Position numbers and translations under genes: made by a program. From contig JAMKCF010000002.1 of assembly GCA_023634235.1 (NCBI GenBank), forward strand, positions 16,859,091-16,923,090: DNA of 64,000 nt. Reading direction: 5' to 3'. This document shows positions 35,301 through 47,300 of this stretch, piece by piece. The DNA is from Pisaster brevispinus. Lineage: Eukaryota; Echinodermata; Asteroidea; Forcipulatida; Asteriidae. Below the pieces are notes generated by a model. That model was not told the DNA's origin. It saw nothing but the letters and a program-made list of their open reading frames with translations, and made no database searches. Within the stretch, counting starts at the first letter, position 1. Each line of letters opens with the position of its first letter.

Positions 35301-37790
35301 TCGGGCCTGCGGTCCAGTGTAAAATTCGAGCCCTGGACATACCAAGGCAGTGTAGAACTCTGCTAAATACAGCACACTGCAACACAGTATGTGATTTGAG
35401 GTGACTACTCAATGCAATAAACTACAAGAATTTTTACCTTTTGACGCATTTTGTTGTATTTGGAAGGGATAGAGTTAATGTATTATTGGATTGGGAACGT
35501 GACCAAATGATGGCAGCCTTGAAGGGAATTGACAATAAGCATTTACCTGTGTACCAAGTTGATTACTGAGCACACTACCAGTGAGGTTGGATGCATCCCC
35601 TAAAAACCACAGTAAGAGGAAGACTGGTGAAATGGCCTCGTCCATATGACCAGTCTTATAAGCATCGTAGAATTGTCTGCAGCAGGTACAATTAAACAGG
35701 AAATAGTCACAATTTAGTTAGATACACTTATTAGGTATACCGCATTGGATCAGAAGTACTACATGAGCCAGAATAACTGAATCGTAATTGGAATCTTGGC
35801 TAAGCATCCTAATGGAAACATCACACCAACTTTTGTAAAGAAGACAATTAAAAATTTTTAGTTTTAGACGTGGAAAGAGGAAGAACCCATGCAGTCAAGT
35901 AGGGACTCAAACCTAATCCACATGCAAGGCTTCAGTCCGGGAATCGAACCGGGGTCCTCAGAGATGAAAGGCAGGGACAGAAACCACTGAGCCAACCTAA
36001 ATGCTCTCAACTAGAATGTACATCCAGTAAGAGATGTTCAGCAATATAAATCAGTTATTTCTCAGAGTGGATGATCTGTTCTTAAGAAATCTTAGAACAT
36101 GGCGGTGACAGACAAAGAGGTATCTTGTATCCTTCTTGGACATCCAATGTTGAATGTAATGTATGTTGTATCTGAGTAAACTGAACTGAGTAAATTGAAC
36201 ACACTTTTTTTCAATTTACAGGAACTTTGGACAGACCCATTCAAACCTTTGGCTAAAACCACATCTGAGAATATCAATTCCATACTTAAGACCGACTGAG
36301 CAAGATGAACTAGAGAAATAATGCATTATAAATCTGGATATATTTCTGAACAGTTGGTGGGAAAGTTGGTTGCAACAAACAGCTGTGTTTGACAATTTCA
36401 AGAGATAAGAGTGTTGGTATGTTGTCACTAGTCACCAATTAACTGAAACAATAGATTGAAAAGTGACTCATTGAAATAAAAAGTGCTTTAACATGGAAAA
36501 GCAGGTTTTGCAGATACACTGTCCTTTCTATTGTGACAGTATTTGTATTTAGTGAAATGCTAACAGACTTTGTGTGAGACTCATCCAGGGTCAGTAGTTC
36601 TTGAAACTTGGCATGGTGTGAATACGATCTAGTAAAGTTTGCAGAGACACCCTACATAAAACTCATGAGTTGTGCTGGTTCTAAGGAAAGCTGGTGGTTT
36701 AACAGCATTATTAAATTTAAACGTTGTTAAACCACTGACTCTTCTCATCAGAACCATCACAACTCATAGAGAGAGTTTTATGTACAATGGTGTCTCTGCA
36801 AACCTCACTGTTGTCCATAAAATAAAACACTTTATAAAATGTACACAATTCTGTGTATTGATCAATCAGATGTAAACTGTGTACTACTTGTAAATGCTGG
36901 ACTTGATACCATAAAGATCATGCAAAACCATTGTACAAGAAGTTTAGAGGATTTGGGGGTAGAGGAGGGGGTAATTTAAGTTTTATGAGAACCATGCATG
37001 TAGATCTTTTATCTTTGAATATTACTTTGTTTTTCACATGGGTTAGTGATAGTAATAAGCCCAACTTATCAAGTACATAACACTTGGGGAAATCTTGATG
37101 CACTGCAAAGAAAACAAAAATGTGGTAACATTTTCTAATAGGCAAAGCTTAGTTACAAAGTTCAGTCGATTTTTTAGTTTTAAAATGTCACCTTATCAAA
37201 GAATGAGAATACCCCCCAAAAAGAAAAAAGTATGGGTCAATTGAAATTGTATGCTTATTGCTCAATGAGGGCTATGATGGCCATGGTTGCTGTGAAGGTC
37301 ATAGAGCCATCAACCCACACAGCCTTGAAGGTCATAGTCTGAGCTACCACAGAGGTCATGGGGGTCATGGAGGTCACCATGGCAATAAATCCTGTGGTCT
37401 ACGCCATGGTTTTCCCATGGCCAATTTACCTCCTGTATGGAGTTGTCTTGTCTTAGCCTCTGTCATAATACATGTGAAGTGGCCTCTGGGCTTAGTTTAG
37501 GAGAAGACTATACCAACCAACAGGCATATAAGGAGTCAAGCTACTTGTACTAAGTTTAATTCCAAGAGGTAAAATACTCACGGAAGAAACACTACCAGCC
37601 AGCAAAGGATGGAAAATAGACCCAGAAAGAATCCAGCATATTGAACATTATTCACAACACATTCATGGAATATATTCCAAACCCAAGGTACACCTCCCAA
37701 CAGAGTACAGTTTACATCCACATCAGGGAGTGGATGAGGGTGTGGTCCCCACAGTGAAGGGTCATCAACAAAGTCAAGACCAAGTGACAT
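32374..37790 (-). CDS. SLC66A1: Lysosomal cationic amino-acid transporter, PQ-loop family (SLC66A1/PQLC2)
   Basis: Seven-helix PQ-loop protein that exports lysine, arginine and histidine from lysosomes; in vertebrates it also recruits the C9orf72 complex. Minus-strand exons: 37790-37582, 35676-35547, 34920-34821, 34302-34112, 33428-33342, 33179-32982, 32475-32374; 338 residues (human 291). The two PQ motifs are FLPQFYDAYKTG (Pro70-Gln71, split across exons 1 and 2) and SRIPQLYKN (Pro234-Gln235). Other family blocks are FLLLWFLGDASNLTGS, YTRKSVEGVA and HFPWLLGSLGT. The cytosolic tail EDEVRGLLTPN holds an acidic dileucine signal, EVRGLL (residues 319-324), fitting lysosomal sorting. The luminal N-terminus is longer than in human and has one NCT sequon. 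The ATG at 37790 follows an acceptor near 37831 and an in-frame stop, so an upstream untranslated exon is likely. Confidence 0.94.
35255..35395 (+). repeat. tRNA-derived SINE fragment
   Basis: A-box-like TGGCTCGATGC and a B-box-like AAATTCGAGCCC separated by about 40 bases. SLC66A1 intron 2. Confidence 0.45.
35865..36005 (-). repeat. tRNA-derived SINE
   Basis: On the minus strand it has B box GGTTCGATTCCC and ATGCAAGGCTT on the plus side, as in the element at 24240-24445; same family. SLC66A1 intron 1. Confidence 0.65.
36633..36809. mobile_element. Foldback-type MITE
   Basis: Nearly full-length inverted arms: GTTTGCAGAGACACC at the left and GGTGTCTCTGCAAAC at the right, with inner ATAAAACTC...ATGAGTTGTG-type and GTGGTTTAAC/GTTAAACCAC pairs. 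The terminal GTTTGC sequence and layout match the element at 15495-15763. SLC66A1 intron 1. Confidence 0.7.
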
Positions 37791-38583
37791 GATGATGGGC
37801 TCCAAACAGAAGCTATTGAGGAAATCCTTCCTGTAAAAATAATAATAATTAATAATTTACTTACTTTAATTTCATTGAGTGACATTGGACACACATTACG
37901 GAGTACATTCTGGGCTACCTCTTTCACCTAGAACCCTTCTGTACAAGACAGTCCACAACTGGGGTTTGTCAGACCCTGGGGTCCATTGGGGAAGACGGTT
38001 AGAACCCCTACTAGTAGGGCCTGTATATGTCTTGGTTGAACAATCCTCTAGACCCATTAATTATCTTCTACAAGGTTTTGAAATGGTGGTATTAAAACAA
38101 ACATAGTATTATAATAATAATAAATATAAGCGGTATCAAATCGTCAGCTAATATTTAAAGACAACAAACAAATAAAATTAAACTGAAAAGTATAAGTCTT
38201 TTCATAAACAAATAAAATGTTTTTGGTATCCTTTTTATCAATTAAAACACTATTAGTATTTGGCATTCTCATGGGAAATAATGGAAATGGTGGAGATGTC
38301 CCGGATGCGGATGATAAACACAATGCAGATTTGTGTACAAAGTGTGCGGCGCAACCAACAACACAACACCCAACACTCAGTAAGTTGGCAATCCAAATAT
38401 AATGTTTTTCTTCAATACTCCTTTGAAAGAGTTAGTAAGTCATGATTTTCTCCACAGATTTGTCCACTAGATGCCAGAAGAATAACTATTTTAACCAGAG
38501 CGATTGAGTTGGTATAATAAACTCAGAAGTATGAGCAAACTGTGAAATAAAGCTGTTGTTTTGCGTGTGACCATGGAGCCATG

Positions 38584-38593
38584 GTCATGTGAC
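38584..38593. promoter_or_regulatory. CLEAR-like E-box
   Basis: GTCATGTGAC, one mismatch from the TFEB/TFE3 CLEAR consensus GTCACGTGAC, about 0.8 kb upstream of the SLC66A1 start codon. Motif match only. Confidence 0.3.
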
Positions 38594-38979
38594 AGTTAGT
38601 TGTCATCCAGGACTCCAGGAGAATGATTTCTCCTGAATAACTCACTTTAGTTTTATTGTTTAAATCAAATCAACCATTCATTAATCTTCTTGTATCTAAA
38701 AGAAAAAGAGAAAATGACAACTTCACTCTTTTCAAACGAGAACAAGTTGCCAACTCACATGTTGCGCCATAATGACACACATACATTGTATAACTGTCGT
38801 AACTGATTTAATCATTATGGAGGAAAGAAATCAGTCATCTGATGTCAGTGACGATGCATGTGAAAATATGGACAAACACTGAAACAGTGACAAAAAAGTC
38901 AAATGACATTGACAAATTTAATGTAACAAAATTAAACTTAAAATTTTATTAAAGAAATTTACTTGCTAAATAAAGGCTA

Positions 38980-39713
38980 AGCTGTGTCTAGCCCCACTTG
39001 TGTGGCCAAGGGACAGGAAACCTGAATCCTTGGCCACACGTCGTCACCCATATTTTCGTCAGCCCACCGATTAAAAAATAGAGGCGCATTCCCTACGGGC
39101 GGGTCGGCGGTTTAAACCACCTCAATGTGTTCACCTACCTCTTAGCTTGACCTGGGTGTTTTGGGTGATTACATAAATAACAATTTCAAAAGATATTTCA
39201 ATTCAAAATTTTCAACTTTATCCGAATTAGATTTTCGCGACATGTACTGAGCGCGGCCATTTTGGATTGATTCTAATCGTGCCAATCAATTCATGACGTC
39301 ACCGGCCGGCCGGGTTGTGGGCGGAGCGGATACATAAAGCAACCATTGCAATGTGCGCATCTTCGCTCCGCCCACAACCCGGCCGGCCGGTGACGTCATG
39401 AATTGATTGGCACGATTAGAATCAATCCAAAATGGCCGCGCTCAGTACATGTCGCGAAAATCTAATTCGGATAAAGTTGAAATTTTTGAATTGAAATATC
39501 TTTTGAAATTGTTATTTATGTAATCACCCAAAACACCCAGGTCAAGCTAAAGAGGTAGGTGAACACATTGAGGTGGTTTAAACCGCCGACCCGCCCGTAG
39601 GGAATGCGCCTCTATTTTTTAATCGGTGGGCTGACGAAAATATGGGTGACGACGTGTGGCCAAGGATTCAGGTTTCCTGTCCCTTGGCCACACAAGTGGG
39701 GCTAAGCTGTGTC
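38980..39713. mobile_element. 716-bp foldback DNA element with 9-bp target duplication
   Basis: Two arms of about 340 bp (38989-39328 and 39364-39704) are inverted copies of each other around a 35-bp spacer. I see only about one indel and a couple of mismatches between them. Ends are TAGCCCC...GGGGCTA, flanked by a direct repeat AGCTGTGTC (38980-38988 and 39705-39713). A 9-bp duplication with long inverted termini fits Mutator-like (MULE) non-autonomous elements. Each arm also has a small hairpin, GTGGCCAAGG/CCTTGGCCAC, near its outer end. No open frame of note. Confidence 0.88.
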
Positions 39714-40273
39714 AAGACGACTATAAACAAAATACAAATTTAGGAGTTTCGCTCTCAAAGGTGATGTCGTAATTACCGCACACTTCTGATGACAGCCAAT
39801 TGCCCAAAATGTATGCCAGAGCCTTTTTGGGGTAGGCTGCCCACGACTGCCCACCACACGCACTAATAGTTATTATTATAGTATATTAGTAATGACCCAG
39901 ATGAGTGACTTACGTCAACGAATTCTGCTGATTTCCGATTCTGAACTCACCTTTTTTTTGTCAGTCACCACTTGTCACTGGCATGTATTGTCAGTGGAGT
40001 TTGGACAGCAGAACGGGAAAGGACGGGCTTGGTACAAAGTACAGACGGACAATCAATGGAACCAGCTTAACCACAAAAATATTAAACACCTGATTGTTGC
40101 AGACGTCACTTTGCCAGCCCTCAAAATGGAAAATAAACAACCAACATCATATAAAGTAAAAAAAAAAACAACCAAAATGTATTTGTAGTAGGGTAGTTAG
40201 TATGGTTTCTCTTCTTCGTATTAAGTACATTGATACGAGGTTAACCGGTGAACCAGAGTTTGACAAGCTCTCA

Positions 40274-40298
40274 GTCACGTGAATTTTTGTCATGTGAC
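40274..40298. promoter_or_regulatory. Paired CLEAR-like E-boxes
   Basis: GTCACGTGAA (40274-40283) and GTCATGTGAC (40289-40298), each one base from the CLEAR consensus, 15 bases apart start to start. They lie in the interval that should contain the SLC66A1 promoter, next to a GC-rich stretch at 40308-40350. Confidence 0.4.
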
Positions 40299-40626
40299 AT
40301 TAGAACGCCCTCGCTCCCTTCCCGTCTCCGGCCGCCGCACGAGGGCGACATGTGTAAAGTACCATAACTAATTTGCCTCATTGATGACAGGCAAGAAAAA
40401 AGAAAAAAGAAGAAGAAAACAAAAAGAAATTGCCAAACGGAAGTTTATGCTATATGCAGTCAAAACTTTTACAAATAATTGTAATTTTACACCCAGGCCT
40501 CTTTCTTTCTTTGGTACAAAATGTAAATAAGGTTCGATCATGGAGGTAGAAAGAACACCTATTTTAAAATTCGCAATTAAATTTATGTCTGTTTCATGGA
40601 AAGTCTACAAAAATATTATATACATT

Positions 40627-40680
40627 AAAAAAAAAATAATAATAATAATAATAACAATAATACAATTTAAAAAAATAAAT
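40627..40680 (+). repeat. A-rich and ATA microsatellite
   Basis: A run of A residues followed by an imperfect (AAT)n/(ATA)n tract. No other signal. Confidence 0.6.
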
Positions 40681-41131
40681 GAATAAAATAAAATGAATAT
40701 TTGGACATGGATATTTAATGTTTATTATCCCGATACAATCATTACATCTACTGATATATAAACTTTTAGTCACCCTCGAACTGCCAAGCTAAACCCGCTC
40801 AATTTATTACCCCCAACTGGTCATTTCCGGCCAACTAAAATCTTTGCTTTCGGCTCTAGTCTCGTTCATTATAAAACATTTATATATTTCGCTAAATCGT
40901 TTTAAACGTTAGCACATGTAGAAAACTATCATCATTAAGCATTTACATTTTCAAATATCTTCAAACACAGTGTAATTTGTTGTCCATAATTAATAAAGAT
41001 AATTATGTTGTGTCTTTTTACCACATTACCACTTAACGAGCGTCAACGATAGTTAAATAGCGCCACCATCGTCCACCATCGAGCAATTTCCATGACGTAT
41101 AATTTCCGAATACTACACGAAAATACCCGAA

Positions 41132-41171
41132 CTTTTTGTCTTCGTCTCCTAGCCGGCTAAGGCAAGCTTAG
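41132..41171 (+). promoter_or_regulatory. Candidate EIF4G leader exon with pyrimidine-rich 5' end
   Basis: CTTTTTGTCTTCGTCTCCT is a pyrimidine-rich start of the kind seen at TOP or TCT initiators of translation genes. It is followed by a plausible donor CTTAG|GTACGA at 41171, and the next acceptor CTACAG is at 41306. Tentative; no transcript evidence. Confidence 0.3.
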
Positions 41172-41377
41172 GTACGACATGTGTATTTTCTGTTTAAATC
41201 ACACGACATCCTTCCCAAATACAAGCCTTTCATGAACTTGTTGACATTTGTGGTAAGAAATAATGTATTATTTATTCTATTCGTGTAATATTTTTCTATT
41301 CTACAGGAGATAACGCCAAGAAAAGGCGAAAACGGCGAGTCCTTTTACAGGACTACCGTGTCTAAGTTCACGTTGCG

Positions 41378-44300
41378 ATGAGCTATCCTTCTCACAAGAC
41401 CAACAAACCAATAGGTGTGCCACAGCATATTCAGTCACAACTTACTTATCGGCAACAAACACCGTATCTTTTTACTTCAAATATAATAATCTATCTGATC
41501 ATACCCCCTCTTAACTTTAATGTCCCCCATTTTCTTAAAATCATATTTTTTTCTAAACGAGGTAACAGGCTTGCCCGGTGTTCGGCCATTTTGTTTTGGT
41601 TCATTCCCTTTCTCGTCTGTTTTCCCATATGTGCAGACTTTGGCGATCGTGATTGCGAAATCATGACTGCTTTGCTTATTTAAGGATGACAACAAACACT
41701 CAAATTAAACCAGTCATGTAGCTTATTTAGTTTTACTTTATTTCTTTACTGGTCTATTGAGAACAATGGACAATTTCCTTCTTTTTGGAAGAGAGGGAAC
41801 ATTTTTGTCCTGAGTTGAGTGATGTGCGGTCGTGTGTGACTGCCCCGTTTGCCGTTTGGTGGTGGTGCATGCATATGTACACATCTAGCCTGGTACAGCC
41901 AGGTGCTGAGCTGATTAGCACTGCATTGTAATTGTATGATACCCTCATTACGTGTACATCTGCCAACACTTGAGCTAATTCAACAGCTTCAGAAATATCA
42001 AGTCAGTTTAATCAATGGCTCCTCAGTTATCTGGGAAAATACATTTGTGTTCTGTACAAATTACCCTAGAACTTTCTCTAAATAAGACTACCTTCATTCG
42101 GTTAAATTTCACAAAGAAAAACAAATGGATGACTCGGCTGTCTGTAGGCTTTATTTAAATAAATTTTTCTTGACGTTTGCATATAAATGATAATTTATTA
42201 GAGTCTTGTCCGTCGTCACCTGTTCCTCCTATCTTGTCAAATATAATCCCAAAACAACCAAGATGTGTTTAGTTTTGCATTGTGCTGATTGCGTTAAGCA
42301 AAGGCAAAAACTAAATGAATGAACACAGCTTTGTTAATTTTTAGACTTGGTTTTTGAATTGATTGTGGAAAATAAATTTCTTTTCATTCCCCAAATCTTC
42401 AAAATTAAATATTAATTATCACAAATTGTTTCATTTCAAAGTTGCTTCAAGATAATGACAGTTGATTTTCCAGAGGATTGCTTTGTTTAGTTTTGCTGAA
42501 ATTTGTTTTTTTAGGATAGATTATTTTATTGTTTGTAGGTATTTCCCTAAAAGCGTGCATAAAATCTTTTGTGCCACGCCCCTTTTTTAGTGTAAAGGTG
42601 GTAGTGTTCATTGACATTATAAACAAGTTGATATGAAATAATCACATTTCTTTGGAGGATTTTAAGAATTTTGTGATCCAATTCTCACAACCAAGTTTGC
42701 TTGGTGTGAATATCTGAAATTAAGGACAACTGCGTGCATTCTATTATGGAACCTGCTAATTCACTGTTTTCCTTAGCTTAAATAATGTTATTTAAAAGTT
42801 TAGCATCCCCTTTATTTACCAAATTTACTGGAGTATCTTCATGTAAGGTCACCCAGAACTTATTCGGTTGACTTTGCTGTCTAACCCTTTGTTTGTTGGC
42901 AAAACAGGATATATGTTGATTTCCTGGTTCTTTTCATGAACAAGCAACTTCATTCCCCAAGAAATGAAAAAGAGGAAAGGAATGAATACAAATTTGTAGG
43001 AATTGTAGAAACTTGCGAGTCATTGTATTTGATCCCCATATTGACGCCCCCCCCACCTAACTATCTCATCTCATACCCCCATCCTATCAGCTTGTAGATT
43101 TGTATAACTTCAACACAATGCTATATATGTACGCCTCCATTTTCAAAACTCTGCAATAACAATAAAAATCACCCAAACAAATTTGAAAAATGGCCGGCAT
43201 TAAATAGGGAATTAATAATGTTTTTTTTATAATAAGAAATATAGTTCATATGCAGATAGAGGAGGAAGTTATCTGGGGCGGTCCTAGTCAGAAAGAATGT
43301 TAACAGTGGGAAGTGTTTTGTTTCCCAACTCCAGGTGGGTATTGATAAAGCTTTAGATGATTAATTCAATATCCTGTGAGGTGCTAATGAGGTGTCATTC
43401 CTGGCAATATTAGTAGATTGTTTCTATTGGTCATCACAACTTACTTGAAGTGATATGAAATTACATGAACTCGCATGTACCACCCAAAATCAAGCCTTAA
43501 CAAATGACTAGTTTTAGATGTGAAATTTTAGAGATGCTACGAAGGCAAGGTCATTTCCTCTGTTGCCCTTATCTTTTTCTTGGGTGCCCTTAAAAATACC
43601 TTGTATACACACTGAATGTGTACGTCCTTAAAAACACAAGAATTACATGATTCACTTGGATGTTATTGTGTTATAAGAACACAATCCAAAGTCTCGAGTT
43701 TTACCCCATTTTGATGAACTTTGTTCTGCACGCAACTAAACGAACCAAGCTTTTGTGCTTGGCATGAGGCCAGACAGACCTAATTTCTTTAGAGACCATC
43801 AACTTAACAGTCATCCTGTTTCATTCTGATAGATTGAGGAAGGTTAGGTTTAGAAGGTTATGGGTTAACCACAAATTGCCTTAGACTTATAGAAACATGA
43901 TCTTCTACTGTGAAATCCATTATGCTTTAGGGAAAATATATCTGATCAGTTTTGTGGACAAGTTGAAAACTAATTGCAATACTCTAGTTATGAATAAAAG
44001 TATGAAGGATACAAAGAAACATTTTAAAAGAAACAAAGAAACATTTGAAATCTACTTAATTTAGGTTTTCATGTTAAAAAAACAATGAAAAAAACATTCT
44101 TTCTTTTACTCGAGGTATTTTTCTTGAGGTTGGTGCGGTATTTGAAATTAATAATTTTAATGTGAATGATGTGAAAATAAAAAATATGTTTTGTTTGGTT
44201 ACGCATCTAAAAGCACAGGGGCAAAAAGCCTCATTTTTGTTATTATTTATAACAAGATGAGTAGGGGAAGTGTTGTTTTAGACTTGGTAGGAAAACATAC

Positions 44301-47300
44301 ACATTTTGGTAGGGACTAAAAACAAAATTCACATGAAATGTCATGATTCGTTGATTGAAAGATTTTGTTGATTTTGAGGAGATTGGTATTTCAGTTCTAC
44401 AGAACTACCTGGTGGATTTCAGAGGAATAAAAGAGGTAGTTGCAGTGGCGTGTGTGGCAGGTATTAAGTTGCCATTGAGCCTGCCCCAGAAAACCCCAGC
44501 ACTTGTTTGTGCAAAATTTTTATTCCATGCAAATCAATTGCTTGATTTTGATGGACTCGGTACTGCAATAGAAAGGGAGTCAAAAGCCGAATAAATGAAA
44601 TCCATCAAAATACTCAAAAATTGTCCTGATTAATTCTGGTTGATTCAGTACTTAACCCAGGGATGTGATATCTCTGTGTTTTTTTTACCAGAAATCTATT
44701 TTTTTGCCCCCCCCCAAAAAAAAATAAAAAAATAAATACAATTATTATTATTTTTACAAATAAGATACAGTTAATCAAATCATGAAGATAACACCAAATA
44801 GAATGCCCCAGATTACAGAGTAGGACTTTTAAAACCAAAGATAAATGTGTATTATTAGGCTTAGTGCTCACAAGCTTTTATGCTTTTTGCTTACAGTAAG
44901 GTTTTTTTTTCAACAGCCTATTATGTCTCTGATTAATCATTAAGTGCACAGGTTGATTATGGTTGATTCAGTACAGTTGCATATTGATTGTCAATCAATT
45001 GATTGAATTTGAAGGATTTGGTGTTGGTTTCTAGCCAAAACATCCCGGGAGTAAGGTTAATGTCACTTTAATTTGGACTAAATAGTAAGCCACCTGATGA
45101 AATTTATCCCTCGAAACCCTCTGAATGTCCCCTTAACAGGATTCTTTTGCACTAGATTATGACATTGAAATGCAATTAGTTGTAACTTGTTGGAACAAAA
45201 TTTGATGTATGCAGCAGGTACGCGCTGTTTCCTGGGAATTTATTGAACCATTTTCCTGTTCAAAAACGATAACCTCTGATGAGGCATTTTCCAATTAGGA
45301 TGCTATAGGAATCTGTTCTCCATCATTTCGGAATTGATCATGATGCTCACCCAAAAACCCCAAAACATTTTATTATGCCCCGCGGTTGGCGAAGCCACCG
45401 AAGGGGCATACTGTTTCCGACATGTCCTTCCGAGTGTGTGTGTGTGTGTGGGTGTGTGTTTGTGTGCGTGTGTGGGTGTGTGTTTGTGTGCGTGTGTGCG
45501 TGTTCGTGTATGCGTGAATATGTGTTATGGTGTTGTATGGCTGTGTGTGTGTGTTTGCGTGTGTGTGTGTGTGTGTGTGTGCTTGCATGCAAATTGTAAC
45601 TCAAGGAGGACTCAAATGTCAACTCAAAACTTGGTGTTTGGATTGGTCATGGGATTCCCCCCAGAAGCCTGTTGTTATTGATACCCCTTAGGTCAAATGT
45701 CGGGGTCATTATGGCTAAAACACTTGATAACTTGAGATGAACTTTGCATATTAACTGCAAACTTGGTTTGTGGATTGGTCTTTGGGTCCCTCAAAAGTCT
45801 ATTGTTTGTGGACCCCCCCCCCAGTCAAATGTCAAGGTCATTATGGCTAAAACAAAAGAAATGCTGTCTGAGCAATACCTCGACTAGGACTTGTCATATC
45901 AACTCCAAACTTTGTTTGAAGGACGTGGCATATTATCTCCAAACTTAGTGTGTTGCCACTTTCATGTATGGGGACCCCTGCCGTCCCCACCCCTCCTCCC
46001 CACCCAGCATCTTCTCCTCCTGTTCCAACCCAACCCAACCCTCCCCACCCCTTCCCCTAATTGCAACTTTCTTTCATGGTTTTCTTTTCTGGCAGGTTTA
46101 AATTTAAATGTTCCATCTGCACCACTAGTTCATCCAAACCAGTAACAATCTAACATGCAACTATTCTTGTGCAACTTACTACAGCATTGCATTCTTTTCT
46201 ATGTTTCATTTCACATGTAAATTGTTTCAAATCCCTTAGAAGTATATTGTTCCCCCCCCCCTGCCTCCGCCTCCGCCTCCCAAGGTCAATTGTATGTTCA
46301 ATGTATTATGGCAAAAATTAAATTATTTTATGCCTACAAAAAAAATGTGGTCCAGTGATAATTTTAAAAGGACTTGGCATATGAACTGGTGTGTGGCTTG
46401 GTCTCGAGATACAGACACCTCCTATTTTTAGACCACATAGGTCAAATGTTGTGAAACGAACTGGCTTGCGGGGCATTTGTGTTTAACAAACACGACTTTT
46501 CTTGTTTTCTGTCTGTATCAAACGAGACACATTTATGACTATCAAAACGAATAAAATCAGTATAACCCATGGTCTCCTCCAGCCCCATGCTCATTGCTGC
46601 AATATGAATGTAGACATACAAAATAATTTGTTATTTGTATAAATTTACCACCCCCCCCAAAAAAAAAACCCATACAAAAAAGCTGGGAAACCTTAAACCC
46701 ACACTCATGCTTGTCCTGGATGTTATTGCTGCAGTCGGCTCCCTCATGAATAATTCATAACAAGTCGGTAGTCATGAATGAGTTCATTCAGCGGTCAGCT
46801 ATGCCCACAAGGGGATGCAGTAGGAGCGCTGTCTTCATCTAGACAGTGAAAGACTTGATGGGATCACTGCTCAACATCTTCAGTGAATTTTCTCTCCCCA
46901 TCATTGCTGAAGGGTTGTTCCCTCATTGCATTTCACATGCTGTATGTACATTCACCATAAATGTACAGGGTGTGTGCAGTGACATGGGGTTAGATCTATA
47001 GGATATTTAAAACCTAAGGGAGTTTGGGAAATGAATTTTTCATCAGTGATCTTGATATACTGCATGTTCTCAGCGCTGTCCTTAGAGTTCTTTTTGAAGC
47101 TTCTGGGAAGGGGATTAATTGATTATTTCCAAGTAATGAGGTCCATAGCTGAGCTTAAATGAGGCTCGGCTTAAATGAGGTTCAGCTTACATGTAAATGA
47201 GGGAGTTTTTAATAAGGTTCACCTTAAAGAGATCTGGCTTAAATGAGGGTCAGTTCAGCTTTAATAATGTTCAGCTTACAACATGTAAATGAGGTTTACC

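Larger units (their letters stand above)
37791..41306. other. Head-to-head interval of SLC66A1 and EIF4G
   Basis: Should hold both promoters. It contains the large foldback element (38989-39704), three CLEAR-like E-box motifs, A-rich and ATA-rich simple sequence near 40390-40680 and a candidate EIF4G leader exon. A 98-codon open frame at 39892-40188 has no recognised homology. Confidence 0.6.

Noticed and set aside
37258..37500. Gly/His-rich open frame with GHGGHGG
   Set aside because: It arises from a local GGTCATGG-type simple repeat inside SLC66A1 intron 1, with no conserved domain.
38989..39704. Palindrome as an assembly artefact
   Set aside because: A unique spacer, small arm differences and a 9-bp direct repeat at the flanks point to a real insertion, though long reads would settle it.
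39892..40188. 98-codon open frame between SLC66A1 and EIF4G
   Set aside because: No recognised homology. The tail is A-rich low complexity, so I treat it as chance.
45334..45681. Cys/Val-rich and His/Thr-rich open frames over the GT tract
   Set aside because: Open frames are expected across (GT)n microsatellites. No homology and no splice context.
46096..46141. Canonical PABP-binding PAM2 motif in EIF4G
   Set aside because: LNLN matches the start of the motif, but the required Phe and downstream Pro spacing are missing.
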